Assembly (NCBI GenBank): GCA_018056685.1
Contig: JAGPFC010000007.1
Location: 1-64,000, forward strand
DNA from: Smithella sp.
Lineage (GTDB): Bacteria > Desulfobacterota > Syntrophia > Syntrophales > Smithellaceae
DNA length: 64,000 nt
Direction: 5' to 3'
Shown: piece after piece, positions 42,097 to 51,492 of the stretch
How positions within the stretch are numbered: position 1 is the stretch's first letter
How the letters are laid out: every line of letters starts with the position of its first letter
The notes under the pieces: model-generated
What the model was told of the DNA's origin: nothing
The model's database searches: none
What the model saw: the letters and a program-made list of their open reading frames with translations, nothing else
Made by a program: the position numbers and the translations under genes

Positions 42097-43269
42097 TTAG
42101 CGTTTCTTGTCCGATTTCTTGAACATATCGCCCAGGGTGCCCATGGTTTTTGGCGACTTGCCGATGTAACCGCGGAAATCGTCTTCATCGCTTGCGGCGA
42201 CCGAAGTTTCTTTATCACTGCCGGCCAGATCCAGAGAAATTTTTTTGCTCTCACGATCAATTTTTTCAATTTTCACTTCAATGTCTTCGCCGGCTTTCAT
42301 CACATCACCCGCGTGTTTAATCTTTTTGCCGCGCGCAATTTTACCGATATGCAGAAGCCCTTCCACACCGGCTTCCAGCGTAATGAAAGCTCCGAAGTTG
42401 GTCAGACTGGAAACCTTGCCTTTCAGCAGGCTGCCTTCGGGATATTTGCGAATGAATTCATCCCAGGGGTTGGGAAGATTTTCTTTGACGGACAGGGTGA
42501 TGCGGTTATTTTCCCAATCCAGATTAATGATGACAACTTCCACCTTGTCACCGGTAGAATAGATAAGTTTGGGATCTTCAACCCTGCCCCAGCCCATTTC
42601 TGAAACAGGCAGAAGCCCCTGAATGCCGTCCAGATCCACGAATGCGCCGAATTTCTGCACACTGGTCACCACGCCGCTGACCGTCATTCCCTTCTGCAGA
42701 GAATTTTTCAAGGCCTCTTTCTTCTCTTGTTCAATCTTTTCCAGCAGAGGACGGCGGGACAGAATCACATTACGACCGTTTTCCGAATATTCGGCCACGA
42801 CAAATTCAAATTTCTTGCCGACATAGGCGCTAACGTCGTCTATCTTTTTTGTATCCATCTGCGAGTAGGGACAAAAAGCGCTGACCGTGGGATTGATTCT
42901 CACGGAAAAGCCGCCTTTGATTTCCTTCTCGACAGTTGCTTCCATGGGAATCTGGTTTTTGAAAGCATCAAACAGAAAATCACTAACATTTTTGTTTGTC
43001 AGCAGTTTGGTGGTAAAAAGCTTTTCGCCGTGTTTTGAGTAGAGAAAATACGCTGTGATGGCATCGCCTTCTTTTACGGTCAGGTTGCCGTTTTCGTCAA
43101 CGAGTTCTTTTTTCTCCAGGTAACCTTCACTTTTCGCCCCCAGATCGATAAATATCCATTCGTCCGTTATTTTTACGATAACCGTATCGATTCTTTCGCC
43201 CGAGGAAAAGCGCCTGGGCTTAAGATTTGTTTCATTCAGTAATTCCGAAAAACTTTTTGTATCTTCCAT
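42097..43269 (-). CDS. S1-domain RNA-binding protein (RpsA-like)
   Basis: 390 residues with four S1 domains (about 23-90, 105-175, 195-265 and 280-350). Domains 3 and 4 are the most canonical, with F-G-A-F-V-D-L then G-L-L-P-V-S-E-M, and F-G-A-F-I-T-L then G-L-L-H-I-G. Ribosomal S1 usually has six domains and about 560 residues, so this may be a shorter paralogue that helps mRNA binding or RNA decay. The ATG at 43269 has GAGGAATATT upstream; the longer frame from 43395 runs into repeat copy D and has no signal. Confidence 0.82.
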   Translation of the reverse strand: MEDTKSFSELLNETNLKPRRFSSGERIDTVIVKITDEWIFIDLGAKSEGYLEKKELVDENGNLTVKEGDAITAYFLYSKHGEKLFTTKLLTNKNVSDFLFDAFKNQIPMEATVEKEIKGGFSVRINPTVSAFCPYSQMDTKKIDDVSAYVGKKFEFVVAEYSENGRNVILSRRPLLEKIEQEKKEALKNSLQKGMTVSGVVTSVQKFGAFVDLDGIQGLLPVSEMGWGRVEDPKLIYSTGDKVEVVIINLDWENNRITLSVKENLPNPWDEFIRKYPEGSLLKGKVSSLTNFGAFITLEAGVEGLLHIGKIARGKKIKHAGDVMKAGEDIEVKIEKIDRESKKISLDLAGSDKETSVAASDEDDFRGYIGKSPKTMGTLGDMFKKSDKKR

Positions 43270-43526
43270 TAATATTCCTCTTTTCTTTAACGCCTCATTG
43301 ATGGACGGGATTTTGGTGCTCCGATAACACAAAAAAAATAATTTGTCCCTATTTTTATTTAAGGCTACGATAACTTGGAATCCCCCGTGCTTCACACAGG
43401 GGATAGTTCGCCTTACGCTTCAAACTTCACTTCGTTCGTTTTCAGCTTGGCTCACTAATTTTCGCTGGATATTTGAATAAATATGTATTATAGAAAGCAC
43501 ATAATATCTAAGGGGTTAAAATAATT
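43270..43526. other. Spacer with repeat copy D
   Basis: It lies between the divergent S1-domain and aminotransferase genes. It holds repeat copy D, and no clear promoter box was found for either gene. Confidence 0.5.
43362..43459 (-). repeat. Modular hairpin repeat, copy D (short)
   Basis: Read on the minus strand it has one module, AGCTGAAAAC...GTTTGAAGC, with outer stem GCT/AGC and inner AAAC/GTTT, then GAACTATCCCC and a CCCC/GGGG hairpin. It is shorter than copies A to C and lacks the AATGAGACC start but keeps TAGTGAGCC, like the second module of C. Confidence 0.65.
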
Positions 43527-44861
43527 ATGCGTTTTGAAATTTCCCGTGGCGGCAGCGGGCTGACTTATGAAATTCGTAATATCGTTCTTATCGCCAAAAA
43601 GATTAAAGATCTGGGCATTAATATCATCTGGGAAAACATCGGGGACCCTGTGCAGAAGGGGGAAAACATTCCCGACTGGATGAAGGAAGTCCTTATTGAA
43701 ATCATCAAGGATGATGCGTCCTTTGCGTATTCGCCGACCAAAGGCATGGATATAACAAGGCAATTTCTTGCCGAGCGTCTCAACCAACGAGGATGTACTC
43801 AGATTACACCGGAGGATATCATCTTTTTCAACGGATTAGGTGATGCCATCGCGCGCGCTTACAGTTCCATTCAGGTGGACGCGCGTATGATCATGCCTGA
43901 GCCGACCTATTCCACGCATTTTATGGCGGAAGTTCTGCACGCCTCTTTTCCGCCCAATACCTACCGTTTGAATCCGTATAACGGCTGGCATCCGGATATG
44001 CGGGAACTGGAACAGAAGGTCAGAAGCCACCGGGCGATCGTGGGCATTCTGGTGATCAATCCTGATAACCCCACCGGATTTGTGTACCCTGAAGAAACAC
44101 TGAGGAATATCGTGCGCATTGCGAAAGAAAATGATCTGTTTCTGGTGTTTGACGAAACCTACATTAACATTGTTTATAATGACAAGAAAACCGTGCCGCT
44201 TTCCGATATTGTGGGTACTGTTCCGGCCATCAGCATGAAAGGTATTTCCAAAGAACTGCCCTGGCCGGGTTCGCGTTGCGGCTGGATGGAAATTTATAAT
44301 GCCGGCAAGGACCCGATTTTTGACCGTTTCATCAACACCATCCTCCATCAGAAAATGTCGGAAGTGTGTTCAACGACCCTGCCGCAACTGGCCATTCCGA
44401 AAATCATGACGCATCCCGAATACCACCATTATCTGGATGAACGTAAAAGGCATTATGAAAAGCTTTCGAACATCGCTTACGATATTTTAAAGGACGTTCC
44501 CTGTATGATGGTCAACAGAACGGACGGCGCGTTTTACATGACTATCGTGTTCAATGAATCCGGCCTTAACAGTAACCAAACGCTTCATATTCCAAACAAG
44601 GAAGTCAGGGAATTCGTCGAAAATCTGGTCAAGGAACCTATCGAGCATGATAAGAGATTTGTTTATTACCTGCTGGCCGCAACAGGCATCTGTGTTGTGC
44701 CGTTGACGTCTTTCTTTACGCCGTTGCTGGGATTCCGCATGACCTTGCTGGATAAGGACGAAGCCGAATTCGAACACACGGTCAAAACCATCGCTGAAAA
44801 ATTTACCGAATATATCAATTCGTCCAGCAAAGGGATTCAGACCGCGATTAACTTGTCTTAA
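43527..44861 (+). CDS. Class I/II aminotransferase (PLP)
   Basis: 444 residues of the aspartate/alanine aminotransferase fold. Visible are G-D-P (about 39-41), N-P-D-N-P-T-G (about 179-185) for cofactor contact, D-E-T-Y near 211 and the PLP Lys in G-I-S-K242-E-L-P with R-C-G-W following. It moves an amino group between an amino acid and a keto acid; the specific donor is not clear. AAGGGGT precedes the ATG. Followed by 200 bases and then an MFS gene. Confidence 0.82.
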   Translation: MRFEISRGGSGLTYEIRNIVLIAKKIKDLGINIIWENIGDPVQKGENIPDWMKEVLIEIIKDDASFAYSPTKGMDITRQFLAERLNQRGCTQITPEDIIFFNGLGDAIARAYSSIQVDARMIMPEPTYSTHFMAEVLHASFPPNTYRLNPYNGWHPDMRELEQKVRSHRAIVGILVINPDNPTGFVYPEETLRNIVRIAKENDLFLVFDETYINIVYNDKKTVPLSDIVGTVPAISMKGISKELPWPGSRCGWMEIYNAGKDPIFDRFINTILHQKMSEVCSTTLPQLAIPKIMTHPEYHHYLDERKRHYEKLSNIAYDILKDVPCMMVNRTDGAFYMTIVFNESGLNSNQTLHIPNKEVREFVENLVKEPIEHDKRFVYYLLAATGICVVPLTSFFTPLLGFRMTLLDKDEAEFEHTVKTIAEKFTEYINSSSKGIQTAINLS

Positions 44862-45060
44862 AGAAAACGTCTCCGTCAGGCATGCAGTCTCTTTTTTTCA
44901 TCAGCATGATTTGAAAGAAAGTGGAAACCGGTGATGCCGACAATATTTCGACCTGCAATATTGATAACGACAAAGGCGTCTTGATGCCGGTTGATGGGTC
45001 GTCATGGGTGACAGGAACGTTCCAGGGGTTCACTATCATCAAAAGCAACCAGGCGCAAAG

Positions 45061-46383
45061 ATGAACACTTCAAAATCCGGTTCGGATATTCATTCTCATA
45101 AGTCTTTAACAAGTCCTTTGGAGAAGCGCGCTGTCAGGCGCATCACGATTCGTCTGATTCCGTTCATGTTCATCCTTTATATTGTTGCTTATCTGGACCG
45201 GGTCAATGTAGGATTTGCCGCCCTGCAAATGAATGCCGAGTTGCAGTTAAGCCACGCCGTCTTCGGTTTTGGTAGCGGCATTTTTTTTATCGGCTATTTT
45301 CTTTTCGAAATTCCCAGCAATCTTATTCTGCATAAGATCGGCGCAAGAGTGTGGATTGCCCGGATCATGATGACGTGGGGAGTCATTGCTTCGTCGATGA
45401 TGTTTGTTGCCGGACCAAAAAGTTTTTACGCGCTTCGTTTCTTGCTGGGGCTGGCCGAGGCGGGTTTCTTCCCGGGCATGATTCTCTATCTCACCTACTG
45501 GTTTCCCCGCAAATATCTGGCGCGCAATGTCGCACTCTTTATGACGGCAACGGCGCTGGCCGGTGTCATCGGAGGACCGGTTTCCGGAGCGCTTTTGGAA
45601 ATGCACGGCCTGTGGGGATTTTCCGGTTGGCAGTGGCTGTTTCTCTTGGAAGGTCTCCCGGCGGTATTGCTGGGCATTGCCGTCTTTTTTTACCTTCCCG
45701 ATAGGCCGGAAAAGGCAGCATGGCTTCCCACGGAAGAAAGGGAATGGTTGCGCGAACAGCTGGTGAAAGAGGAAAAGGACAAAGCCGGCGAGCACAGGCA
45801 AGGACTGCTACAGGCTGTCCGGGGCGGTCGCGTATGGGTTTTATGTCTGGTCTATTTCACGCTTGTGGTTGCCATGTACGGCATCGCCTTTTGGATGCCT
45901 CTGATACTGAAGAGTTTGAGCAGATTAAGTAATTTTATGATTGGCGCCATATCAACTTTTCCATATCTTGTCGCGGCTGTAGTGATGGTCATTATTGGCA
46001 TTTCATCCGATCGAACGGGGGAACGCAGATTACATATGGCGGCATCACTGATCATGGCGGCGATCGGTTTTCTGCTGTCTATTTTTACTGACTCCCTCAT
46101 TGGAAGTGTTCTCTGCCTGGCCATTGCTGCTGCCGGAATCTGGAGCGCTCTCGGTCCTTTCTGGGCTTTTGCCGGTTCCTTTCTCAGCGGAACCGCTGCA
46201 GCCGGCGGATTTGCTCTGATAAATTCCATCGGCAATCTCGGCGGCTTCACCGGACCGTATCTTATGGGATTTTTACGGGATTCGACCGGCTCTTATTCGG
46301 CAGGCATGCTTTTTCTGGGATGCACCATTTTGGCGGGTGGAATCTCTGCCTGGCTTTTGAAATTCATCCACAGAGGCAAATAA
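45061..46383 (+). CDS. MFS transporter, organic-anion/sugar-acid (ACS) type
   Basis: 440 residues with 12 membrane helices. The L-D-R-V-N-V-G-F-A motif after TM1 and G-E-x-x-F-F-P-G-type L-A-E-A-G-F-F-P-G-M segment in TM4 are typical of the anion:cation symporter family, which takes up glucarate, phthalate, hexuronates and related acids. The ATG at 45061 is preferred to one at 45004, since the extra 19 residues are polar and unlike the family; neither has a strong ribosome binding site. It ends 58 bases before a bidirectional terminator. Confidence 0.82.
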   Translation: MNTSKSGSDIHSHKSLTSPLEKRAVRRITIRLIPFMFILYIVAYLDRVNVGFAALQMNAELQLSHAVFGFGSGIFFIGYFLFEIPSNLILHKIGARVWIARIMMTWGVIASSMMFVAGPKSFYALRFLLGLAEAGFFPGMILYLTYWFPRKYLARNVALFMTATALAGVIGGPVSGALLEMHGLWGFSGWQWLFLLEGLPAVLLGIAVFFYLPDRPEKAAWLPTEEREWLREQLVKEEKDKAGEHRQGLLQAVRGGRVWVLCLVYFTLVVAMYGIAFWMPLILKSLSRLSNFMIGAISTFPYLVAAVVMVIIGISSDRTGERRLHMAASLIMAAIGFLLSIFTDSLIGSVLCLAIAAAGIWSALGPFWAFAGSFLSGTAAAGGFALINSIGNLGGFTGPYLMGFLRDSTGSYSAGMLFLGCTILAGGISAWLLKFIHRGK

Positions 46384-46427
46384 AAAGTTTTCTGAAGCAC
46401 TGAAGGGAAGCAGAAGAAAATTGATTG

Positions 46428-46475
46428 GAATAAAAAAATAAAAAGAACAGAAGCTTTTGTCTTCTGCTCTTTTGT
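46428..46475. terminator. Bidirectional terminator between convergent genes
   Basis: CAGAAG and CTTCTG pair around CTTTTGT. The tail on the minus side is strongly T-rich, that on the plus side less so (CTCTTTTG). It can serve both the MFS gene and the RRM gene. Confidence 0.65.
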
Positions 46476-46550
46476 TCTGAATCACCGGATTTTCGTTTGT
46501 CTGCTCTACAACGGGAATAACACCGTGCGTCTTATGCCGGTGTAATAATT

Positions 46551-46907
46551 CTAGTAACGGCCGCCGCGGTTTCCTCCGCCTCCGCCACGATTGCCGCCGC
46601 GGAATCCGCCACCGCGATTACCACCGCCTCTGGGGCCACCGCCGCCGGCGCCGAATTCTTTTTTCGGTCTGGCTTCGTTGACGGTGATCGATTTGCCGTC
46701 CAGTGTTCCACCATTAAATTTTTTAATGGCTTCCGCCGCGCCCTCTTCGGTTTTCATTTCGACAAAACCGAAACCCTTGGATTGGCCGCTGAATTTGTCC
46801 TTGATAACTACCGCGGATGCAACTTCTCCCGCGTCGGAAAAGTTTGATTTTAAATCATCATCCGTGATCTTGTAAGACAGGTTGCCGACATACAAATTTT
46901 TGTTCAT
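46551..46907 (-). CDS. Glycine-rich RRM RNA-binding protein
   Basis: 118 residues. An N-terminal RRM (about 3-80) carries RNP2 L-Y-V-G-N-L and RNP1 K-G-F-G-F-V-E-M. The last 35 residues are a Gly/Arg/Asn tail (R-G-G-G repeats). Such proteins are common in cyanobacteria and deltaproteobacteria and are often cold-induced RNA chaperones. AAAGGGGA precedes the ATG. A 160-base leader separates it from the terminator of the ABC operon, which leaves room for leader control. Confidence 0.9.
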   Translation of the reverse strand: MNKNLYVGNLSYKITDDDLKSNFSDAGEVASAVVIKDKFSGQSKGFGFVEMKTEEGAAEAIKKFNGGTLDGKSITVNEARPKKEFGAGGGGPRGGGNRGGGFRGGNRGGGGGNRGGRY

Positions 46908-47231
46908 TTTATTCCCCTTTCAATTCATTAAATTTACGTTTTCCCCTGGGGGCCCACAAAGCATCAAAATCACCCCCATCCGTCTCCTGGTTGAGAAGGA
47001 AGGAAAAAGTGAGGGGCTTGCATGCCTTACCTCTGGCGCTATTAAAGCTCTTTGCCGCTTAAAGTGAAAAACCACCATGCTCTCCGAAGCTTTGGTGGTT
47101 GTGTCTTATTTATGAAGAAAGTATTAACATTCTACAATATAAAAACACTTTATTATTCTTAGATTCACCTGTTCACACTACCGGTTTTTAGTCAAGCAAT
47201 ATATTTGCTTTATTTTTCGTGGGTTTAAACA
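46908..47231. other. Leader of the RRM gene and terminator of the ABC genes
   Basis: About 320 bases without a gene. The terminator of the nodIJ-like genes is at 47066-47100; the rest is leader or spacer with no further clear structure. Confidence 0.5.
47066..47100 (-). terminator. Rho-independent terminator of the ABC exporter genes
   Basis: On the minus strand, AACCACCA and TGGTGGTT enclose GCT-TCGGAG-AGC and are followed by TTTTT-type sequence. It lies about 130 bases past the permease stop. Confidence 0.7.
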
Positions 47232-48011
47232 TCATTTAATCAGCCTGCGACGCATTTTGATGATCGCCAGAGGAAACATGACGATGCAGAAAAGAATCAA
47301 ATAACAGAATCCCATTAGCGCTTCCGCATTGAACATGCCAAAACTTAACGCACGGGTCAGGTTGACGAGATGCGTCAGCGGCAGAAAAAGAGCAAAATAT
47401 TGAGCCCACAGCGGCAAGCCGGATATCGGGAAGAACGTGCCGCTGAAAAGAAACATCGGAGTGATGAATAAAAAAATGGGAAGATTAAATAATTCAATTC
47501 TTGCCACCATGCCTGTAAAAACCATGGCAACCGCTCCGAAAGCAATGCCTCCGATAAAGGCCGCGAAAACGATCCATAAGGCCATGGGGAAGCTGACCAG
47601 TCCGAAGAAACTGATCACTATCAGCATAATTACTGTGCCGATGACCGATTTGGTCGCGCCCCAGACTATTTCACCGGTTACAATCTCTTCGACATTGAGC
47701 GGTGTGGCCATCATGGCGTCAAACGTTTTCTGATAATACATCCGGACAAAGGAGCCGAACGTGTTTTCGAAAAAAGAGTTGTTCATAATATTGATGGCCA
47801 CCAGCGATGGCGCGATGAATTGCACGTAAGAGACTTCCCGTCCGGCGTAACGGACGGATTCAATCATGCCGCTGAAACCGATGCCAAAGGCCAGCAGATA
47901 AAACAACGGCTCCAGAAGCGGCGGCAGAAAGTTAATCTTCCAGCTTTCGCGGTAAACGGTGAGGTTGCGCTGCCAGACCCGAAGAAATCGGGTGGAAATT
48001 TTGACATTCAT
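47232..48011 (-). CDS. ABC-2 type permease, NodJ-like
   Basis: 259 residues with six hydrophobic helices. The start (R-F-L-R-V-W-Q-R-N-L-T-V-Y-R-E-S-W) and the P-x-x-E-P-L-F-Y-L-L-A-F-G-I-G segment match the NodJ/DrrB group, which exports lipid-linked sugars, lipo-oligosaccharides or drugs. Its ATG overlaps the stop of the ATPase gene (ATGA), so the two are translationally coupled. The substrate is unknown; there are no nod-type glycosyltransferases nearby. Confidence 0.88.
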   Translation of the reverse strand: MNVKISTRFLRVWQRNLTVYRESWKINFLPPLLEPLFYLLAFGIGFSGMIESVRYAGREVSYVQFIAPSLVAINIMNNSFFENTFGSFVRMYYQKTFDAMMATPLNVEEIVTGEIVWGATKSVIGTVIMLIVISFFGLVSFPMALWIVFAAFIGGIAFGAVAMVFTGMVARIELFNLPIFLFITPMFLFSGTFFPISGLPLWAQYFALFLPLTHLVNLTRALSFGMFNAEALMGFCYLILFCIVMFPLAIIKMRRRLIK

Positions 48012-48937
48012 TCCCGCAGCTCCCTTCCGGTTAATTTCAAAAATACATCTTCCAGCGTTGCGGAACGCAACACACAGCTCTTGTGAGTAAAGCGCCGGCA
48101 GATTTCACGATAGAGTTCGTGACCGTTTTCGGCATAAATAATCAGGCGGTGGCCTAAATCTTCCTGTCTTGCTTTCCTCTCGCGTGAAAACACGCGTAGA
48201 TCATCTTCCGGCTCGGCGACTTCAATAATATTTTCCCCAGTGTATTCGCTGATCAATGCCTGGGGGGAGCCCTGTGCCAGGATTTTTCCGTGATCCATGA
48301 TCACCAGATCATCACAGAGACGCGCCGCCTCATCCATGTAATGCGTCGTCAATAAAATCGTTATGCCTTCTTTTTTCAGTTTCTCCAGACGCTCCCAGAG
48401 TTGATGACGCGATTGCGGATCAAGGCCGGTCGTGGGTTCATCCAGAATAATCAGCTCGGGCTTGTTGATCAGGGCACGGGCGATGACCAGACGGCGCACC
48501 ATGCCGCCGGAGAGTTCCGTGGCGCGGGCGTCCCGGCGCTGTTCCAAGGCAAAATATTTCAACAGAGATGATGCCCGTTCGATGGCTGTCTTTTTATCAA
48601 TGTTGAAGTACCGGGCGAAAACTTCAAAATTCTGCATCACCGTCAAATCGGGATCCAGCGTATTGTCCTGCTGACAGACACCAATACCGGCTTTTATTTT
48701 TCTATGGTGTTTTTTGATGTCCAGCCCGAAAACAAAAATATCACCGGAGGTTATCGGTGAGAACCCGTAAATCATTCTGATGGTCGAGGTCTTGCCGGCG
48801 CCGTTCGGCCCCAGAATGCCGAAACAGATTCCTTTATCAACACTGAAAGAAATATCATTCACCGCCGTAAAAGAACCGAATGTTTTTTTCAGGTTCCGGG
48901 CGACGATCACCGGCTGAATGTTATTATTTGCAGACAT
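48008..48937 (-). CDS. ABC transporter ATPase, NodI-like
   Basis: 309 residues. Walker A G-P-N-G-A-G-K-T-S (about 44-52), Q-loop V-C-Q-Q-D-N, signature L-S-G-G-M (about 143-147), Walker B L-I-I-L-D-E-P and switch His T-T-H-Y-M-D. The Met in place of the usual Q/E-R-V pattern after the signature, with R-R-L, and the long C-terminal domain are typical of the NodI/CcmA/DrrA group. It powers the NodJ-like permease downstream. No clear ribosome binding site is near the ATG. Confidence 0.9.
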   Translation of the reverse strand: MSANNNIQPVIVARNLKKTFGSFTAVNDISFSVDKGICFGILGPNGAGKTSTIRMIYGFSPITSGDIFVFGLDIKKHHRKIKAGIGVCQQDNTLDPDLTVMQNFEVFARYFNIDKKTAIERASSLLKYFALEQRRDARATELSGGMVRRLVIARALINKPELIILDEPTTGLDPQSRHQLWERLEKLKKEGITILLTTHYMDEAARLCDDLVIMDHGKILAQGSPQALISEYTGENIIEVAEPEDDLRVFSRERKARQEDLGHRLIIYAENGHELYREICRRFTHKSCVLRSATLEDVFLKLTGRELRE

Positions 48938-49044
48938 GGCGTTCTCACTTTTGTCAGTCCAAATCTATGTTAATCGCCGGAACCTTGTCAACAAAAAGAA
49001 AACGGCTGCGGGTTTTTTCTGAAAAGTATCTAGGTATTTTTTTG

Positions 49045-49073
49045 TTGACTTGCAAAGCCGGTTTATTTATATT
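49045..49073 (+). promoter_or_regulatory. Sigma-70 promoter of the STAS-like gene
   Basis: TTGACT (49045-49050) and TATATT (49068-49073) are 17 bases apart, 80 bases before the start codon. Confidence 0.6.
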
Positions 49074-49152
49074 TTGTTAAACATCAATGCAGCCTTTGTT
49101 ACGTCGAACGGAGAAGAAAGATTAACTTTAACTCAATAAGGAGGTTTTTTGC

Positions 49153-49509
49153 ATGCCGGTAAAGTACATACAACACAAAGGGAAAACAATTCTTTATTGT
49201 GATTTCAGAAATCAGATCGGGGCTGAGGCCATTACGACCCTTGACGAAGAGGCAAAGGAAATCAAAACCTGGACACGCAAAGGACTCATTCTAAGTGATT
49301 TTCGCGGCGCTAAAGCATCACCGGAGTTTATGGCATACGCAAAAAAAATCGGGAAAGAAGTATTCGCGCCGATGACGCAAAAAGTTGCCTGTATAGGCCT
49401 TTCCGGTGTTCAAAGCGTCCTTCTGCAGGCATATAACACGTTCACGGCTGACAAAATTATTCCTTTTAAAACAGAAGAAGAAGCAAAGGATTGGCTGATC
49501 AAGGATTAA
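49153..49509 (+). CDS. STAS/SpoIIAA-like protein
   Basis: 118 residues with the alternating strand-helix order of STAS-type folds: V-K-Y-I-Q-H-K-G-K-T-I-L-Y-C-D, helix about 23-37, G-L-I-L-S-D-F-R-G near 44-52 where STAS proteins keep the Asp-Ser/Thr loop, then helix and C-V-A-C-I-G-L-S-type strand. Such proteins sense or relay partner-switch signals. No signal peptide. AAGGAGG precedes the ATG. Followed by a terminator-like hairpin, so it is a single-gene unit. Confidence 0.65.
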   Translation: MPVKYIQHKGKTILYCDFRNQIGAEAITTLDEEAKEIKTWTRKGLILSDFRGAKASPEFMAYAKKIGKEVFAPMTQKVACIGLSGVQSVLLQAYNTFTADKIIPFKTEEEAKDWLIKD

Positions 49510-49586
49510 ATAAAGCCACACCATTCAATTTCACATAAATGACAAAATAATGTAACTAAACCGGTAAATGTCACTTCCGGATTAAA

Positions 49587-49620
49587 GGGCGATTGGAATT
49601 ATTTTCCAGTCGCCCTCTTA
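49587..49620 (+). terminator. Terminator-like hairpin
   Basis: GGGCGATTGGAA and TTCCAGTCGCCC pair (one G-T pair) around TTATT-type loop and are followed by TCTTA. The T-run is short. Confidence 0.5.
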
Positions 49621-49702
49621 CGTCACCGCACTCCCTTTAATAACCGGAGAGCTTATTGTTACAGAACAATTCACGTGCTTATTCCAAATTAACTTATATG
49701 CC

Positions 49703-49731
49703 TTGACAATAAAATAAATAATTTATCTAAT
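49703..49731 (+). promoter_or_regulatory. Possible promoter of the third HD-GYP gene
   Basis: TTGACA (49703-49708) and TCTAAT (49726-49731) are 17 bases apart. The predicted start, near 49738, lies at the first ATG and so favours the second ATG at 49760. Confidence 0.5.
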
Positions 49732-49759
49732 AAAATTAATGCACTATTTCAGGAATACA

Positions 49760-51382
49760 ATGATTAAGGAATTACTGAAAAAAACAGAAAGCCTTTATGA
49801 TCTTAATAGCTGGTTGGATTGGCTTGCCGAAATTCTGACACTCCTTGCTTTGTTTATTTTACCCATTTCGTTTGTTATGGCATTACCGATATTCATTGCT
49901 CAAGGTAATTATTTTCTTGTTTTTCTCGATATCATCTTGTGGGGATTATGTTTATTGCGTGCGTTTGTGCCTCGTGCGGCAAAATATTTTCCCCATGTCA
50001 TCTGGCTGGTACTTCTCTATATCATCGCCATATCCTTTTTGATAACACTTGGCCCAAGCTATGCCCGGTCGGCATGGATGATTTTATGTGCTGTCCTGGC
50101 GGCGATCATCTATCGTGTAAAAGGTGCGATCATCGCCTCGGCGTTCAATGTTATTATTCTCATTGCCCTTTATTTTTTTTACCATCCCACAGGGGCAGCA
50201 TGGTCGATTGCATATCGTGCAGGTCTGGGAAACTGGTTGATGTTTATAACCAGTATGGCCTTGATATCCATCTTATCATCCATTCCCGTCGGTTTTTTAA
50301 TCAGCCGATTTGACAGATCGCTTAGATTAGAGCGAAAAACCAAAGAGGCTCTGCAAGAGAGTGAAGTCAAATACCGCACTATCTTTGAAAACGCTATCGA
50401 AGGCATTTACCAGGTGACAAAAGAAGGGCGGTTCCTCACCGCCAATAACGCCCTTGCCCGGATGGCGGGATATGAATCACCTGAAGAATTTATTGCGTCC
50501 ATCCAAAACATAAAAACGCAGCTTTATGTCCACCCCGAGAGCCGGGAAAGATTCCAAATCATTATGGAAGAAAACGGATTGGTGGAAGGTTTTGAAACAG
50601 AATTCTACAAAAAAAATAAAAGCATTTTCTGGGCCGTTATCAATGCCCGGGCGGTAAAGGATGAACAGGGAAAAGTTCTCTACCATGAAGGACTCATAGA
50701 AGATATTACGCTTCGCAAACAGGCGGAAGAAAAACTTTATCAAAGCCTGGAAATTCTCAAGAAGGAGATCAACACGACGATAAGTGTTTTAGTATCAGCA
50801 CTGGACGTGAGAGATCCCTATACATCCGGTCACCAGTCCCGAACCGCCCATCTGGCTTGTGCCATCGCCACAGAATTGGGATTAGATCCCGGGAGAATCG
50901 AAGGACTCCGCCTCGCCTGTTCTATCCATGATATCGGAAAATTAGCCGTGCCCGCGGAGATTTTGACCAAACCAAAAAAATTAACAGCATTAGAATTTTC
51001 TCTGATTAAGGAACATGCCAGGAAAGGTTTTGAAATATTGAAGGATGTGGAATCGCTTTGGCCATTGGCACAAATTGTTTACCAGCATCATGAACGCATG
51101 AATGGCACCGGTTATCCAAGAAACTTAAAAGGGGAAGAAATTCTTCTGGAAGCACGTATCCTGGCGGTAGCAGATGTTGTTGAAGCCATGGCGTCCCATC
51201 GTCCTTATCGTGCTTCATTGGGTTCTGGGGCCGCTCTTGAAGAAATTGAAAAAAATAAAGGGATGCTTTATGACAGGGATGTCGCCCATGCCTGCCTGAA
51301 ATTATTCCGGGAAAAAGGTTATGAACTCCCTGAGGATAAGGGAACCCATTCCTACATTCAAAATACGATTACAAAAAAATAA
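49760..51382 (+). CDS. Membrane protein with one PAS domain and an HD-GYP domain
   Basis: 540 residues. Five or so membrane helices (about 20-185), one PAS domain (about 200-325) and a C-terminal HD-GYP domain (about 335-520) with H390-D-I-G-K and H-H-E-R-M-N-G-T-G-Y-P. It should be a cyclic-di-GMP phosphodiesterase tuned by a signal at the membrane or in the PAS. The PAS is close to the second PAS of the protein at 20014, and the HD-GYP parts of all three are near-identical in sequence pattern. The ATG at 49760 follows AGGAA and fits the promoter; an ATG at 49739 has no signal. Confidence 0.88.
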   Translation: MIKELLKKTESLYDLNSWLDWLAEILTLLALFILPISFVMALPIFIAQGNYFLVFLDIILWGLCLLRAFVPRAAKYFPHVIWLVLLYIIAISFLITLGPSYARSAWMILCAVLAAIIYRVKGAIIASAFNVIILIALYFFYHPTGAAWSIAYRAGLGNWLMFITSMALISILSSIPVGFLISRFDRSLRLERKTKEALQESEVKYRTIFENAIEGIYQVTKEGRFLTANNALARMAGYESPEEFIASIQNIKTQLYVHPESRERFQIIMEENGLVEGFETEFYKKNKSIFWAVINARAVKDEQGKVLYHEGLIEDITLRKQAEEKLYQSLEILKKEINTTISVLVSALDVRDPYTSGHQSRTAHLACAIATELGLDPGRIEGLRLACSIHDIGKLAVPAEILTKPKKLTALEFSLIKEHARKGFEILKDVESLWPLAQIVYQHHERMNGTGYPRNLKGEEILLEARILAVADVVEAMASHRPYRASLGSGAALEEIEKNKGMLYDRDVAHACLKLFREKGYELPEDKGTHSYIQNTITKK

Positions 51383-51492
51383 TCATCTTTTTTATGTTTG
51401 ACGAAAGACCCTCCTTCTATTATAGTTACGACAACTTTAATCCAGCGATGATGTTATTGCTGAAGCTGAAATTAATATTTGGAGGACAGACG

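Noticed and set aside
44848..45048. 66-codon minus-strand frame between the aminotransferase and MFS genes
   Set aside because: There is no clear ribosome binding site or family match; it overlaps the ends of both flanking regions. A decayed gene remains possible.
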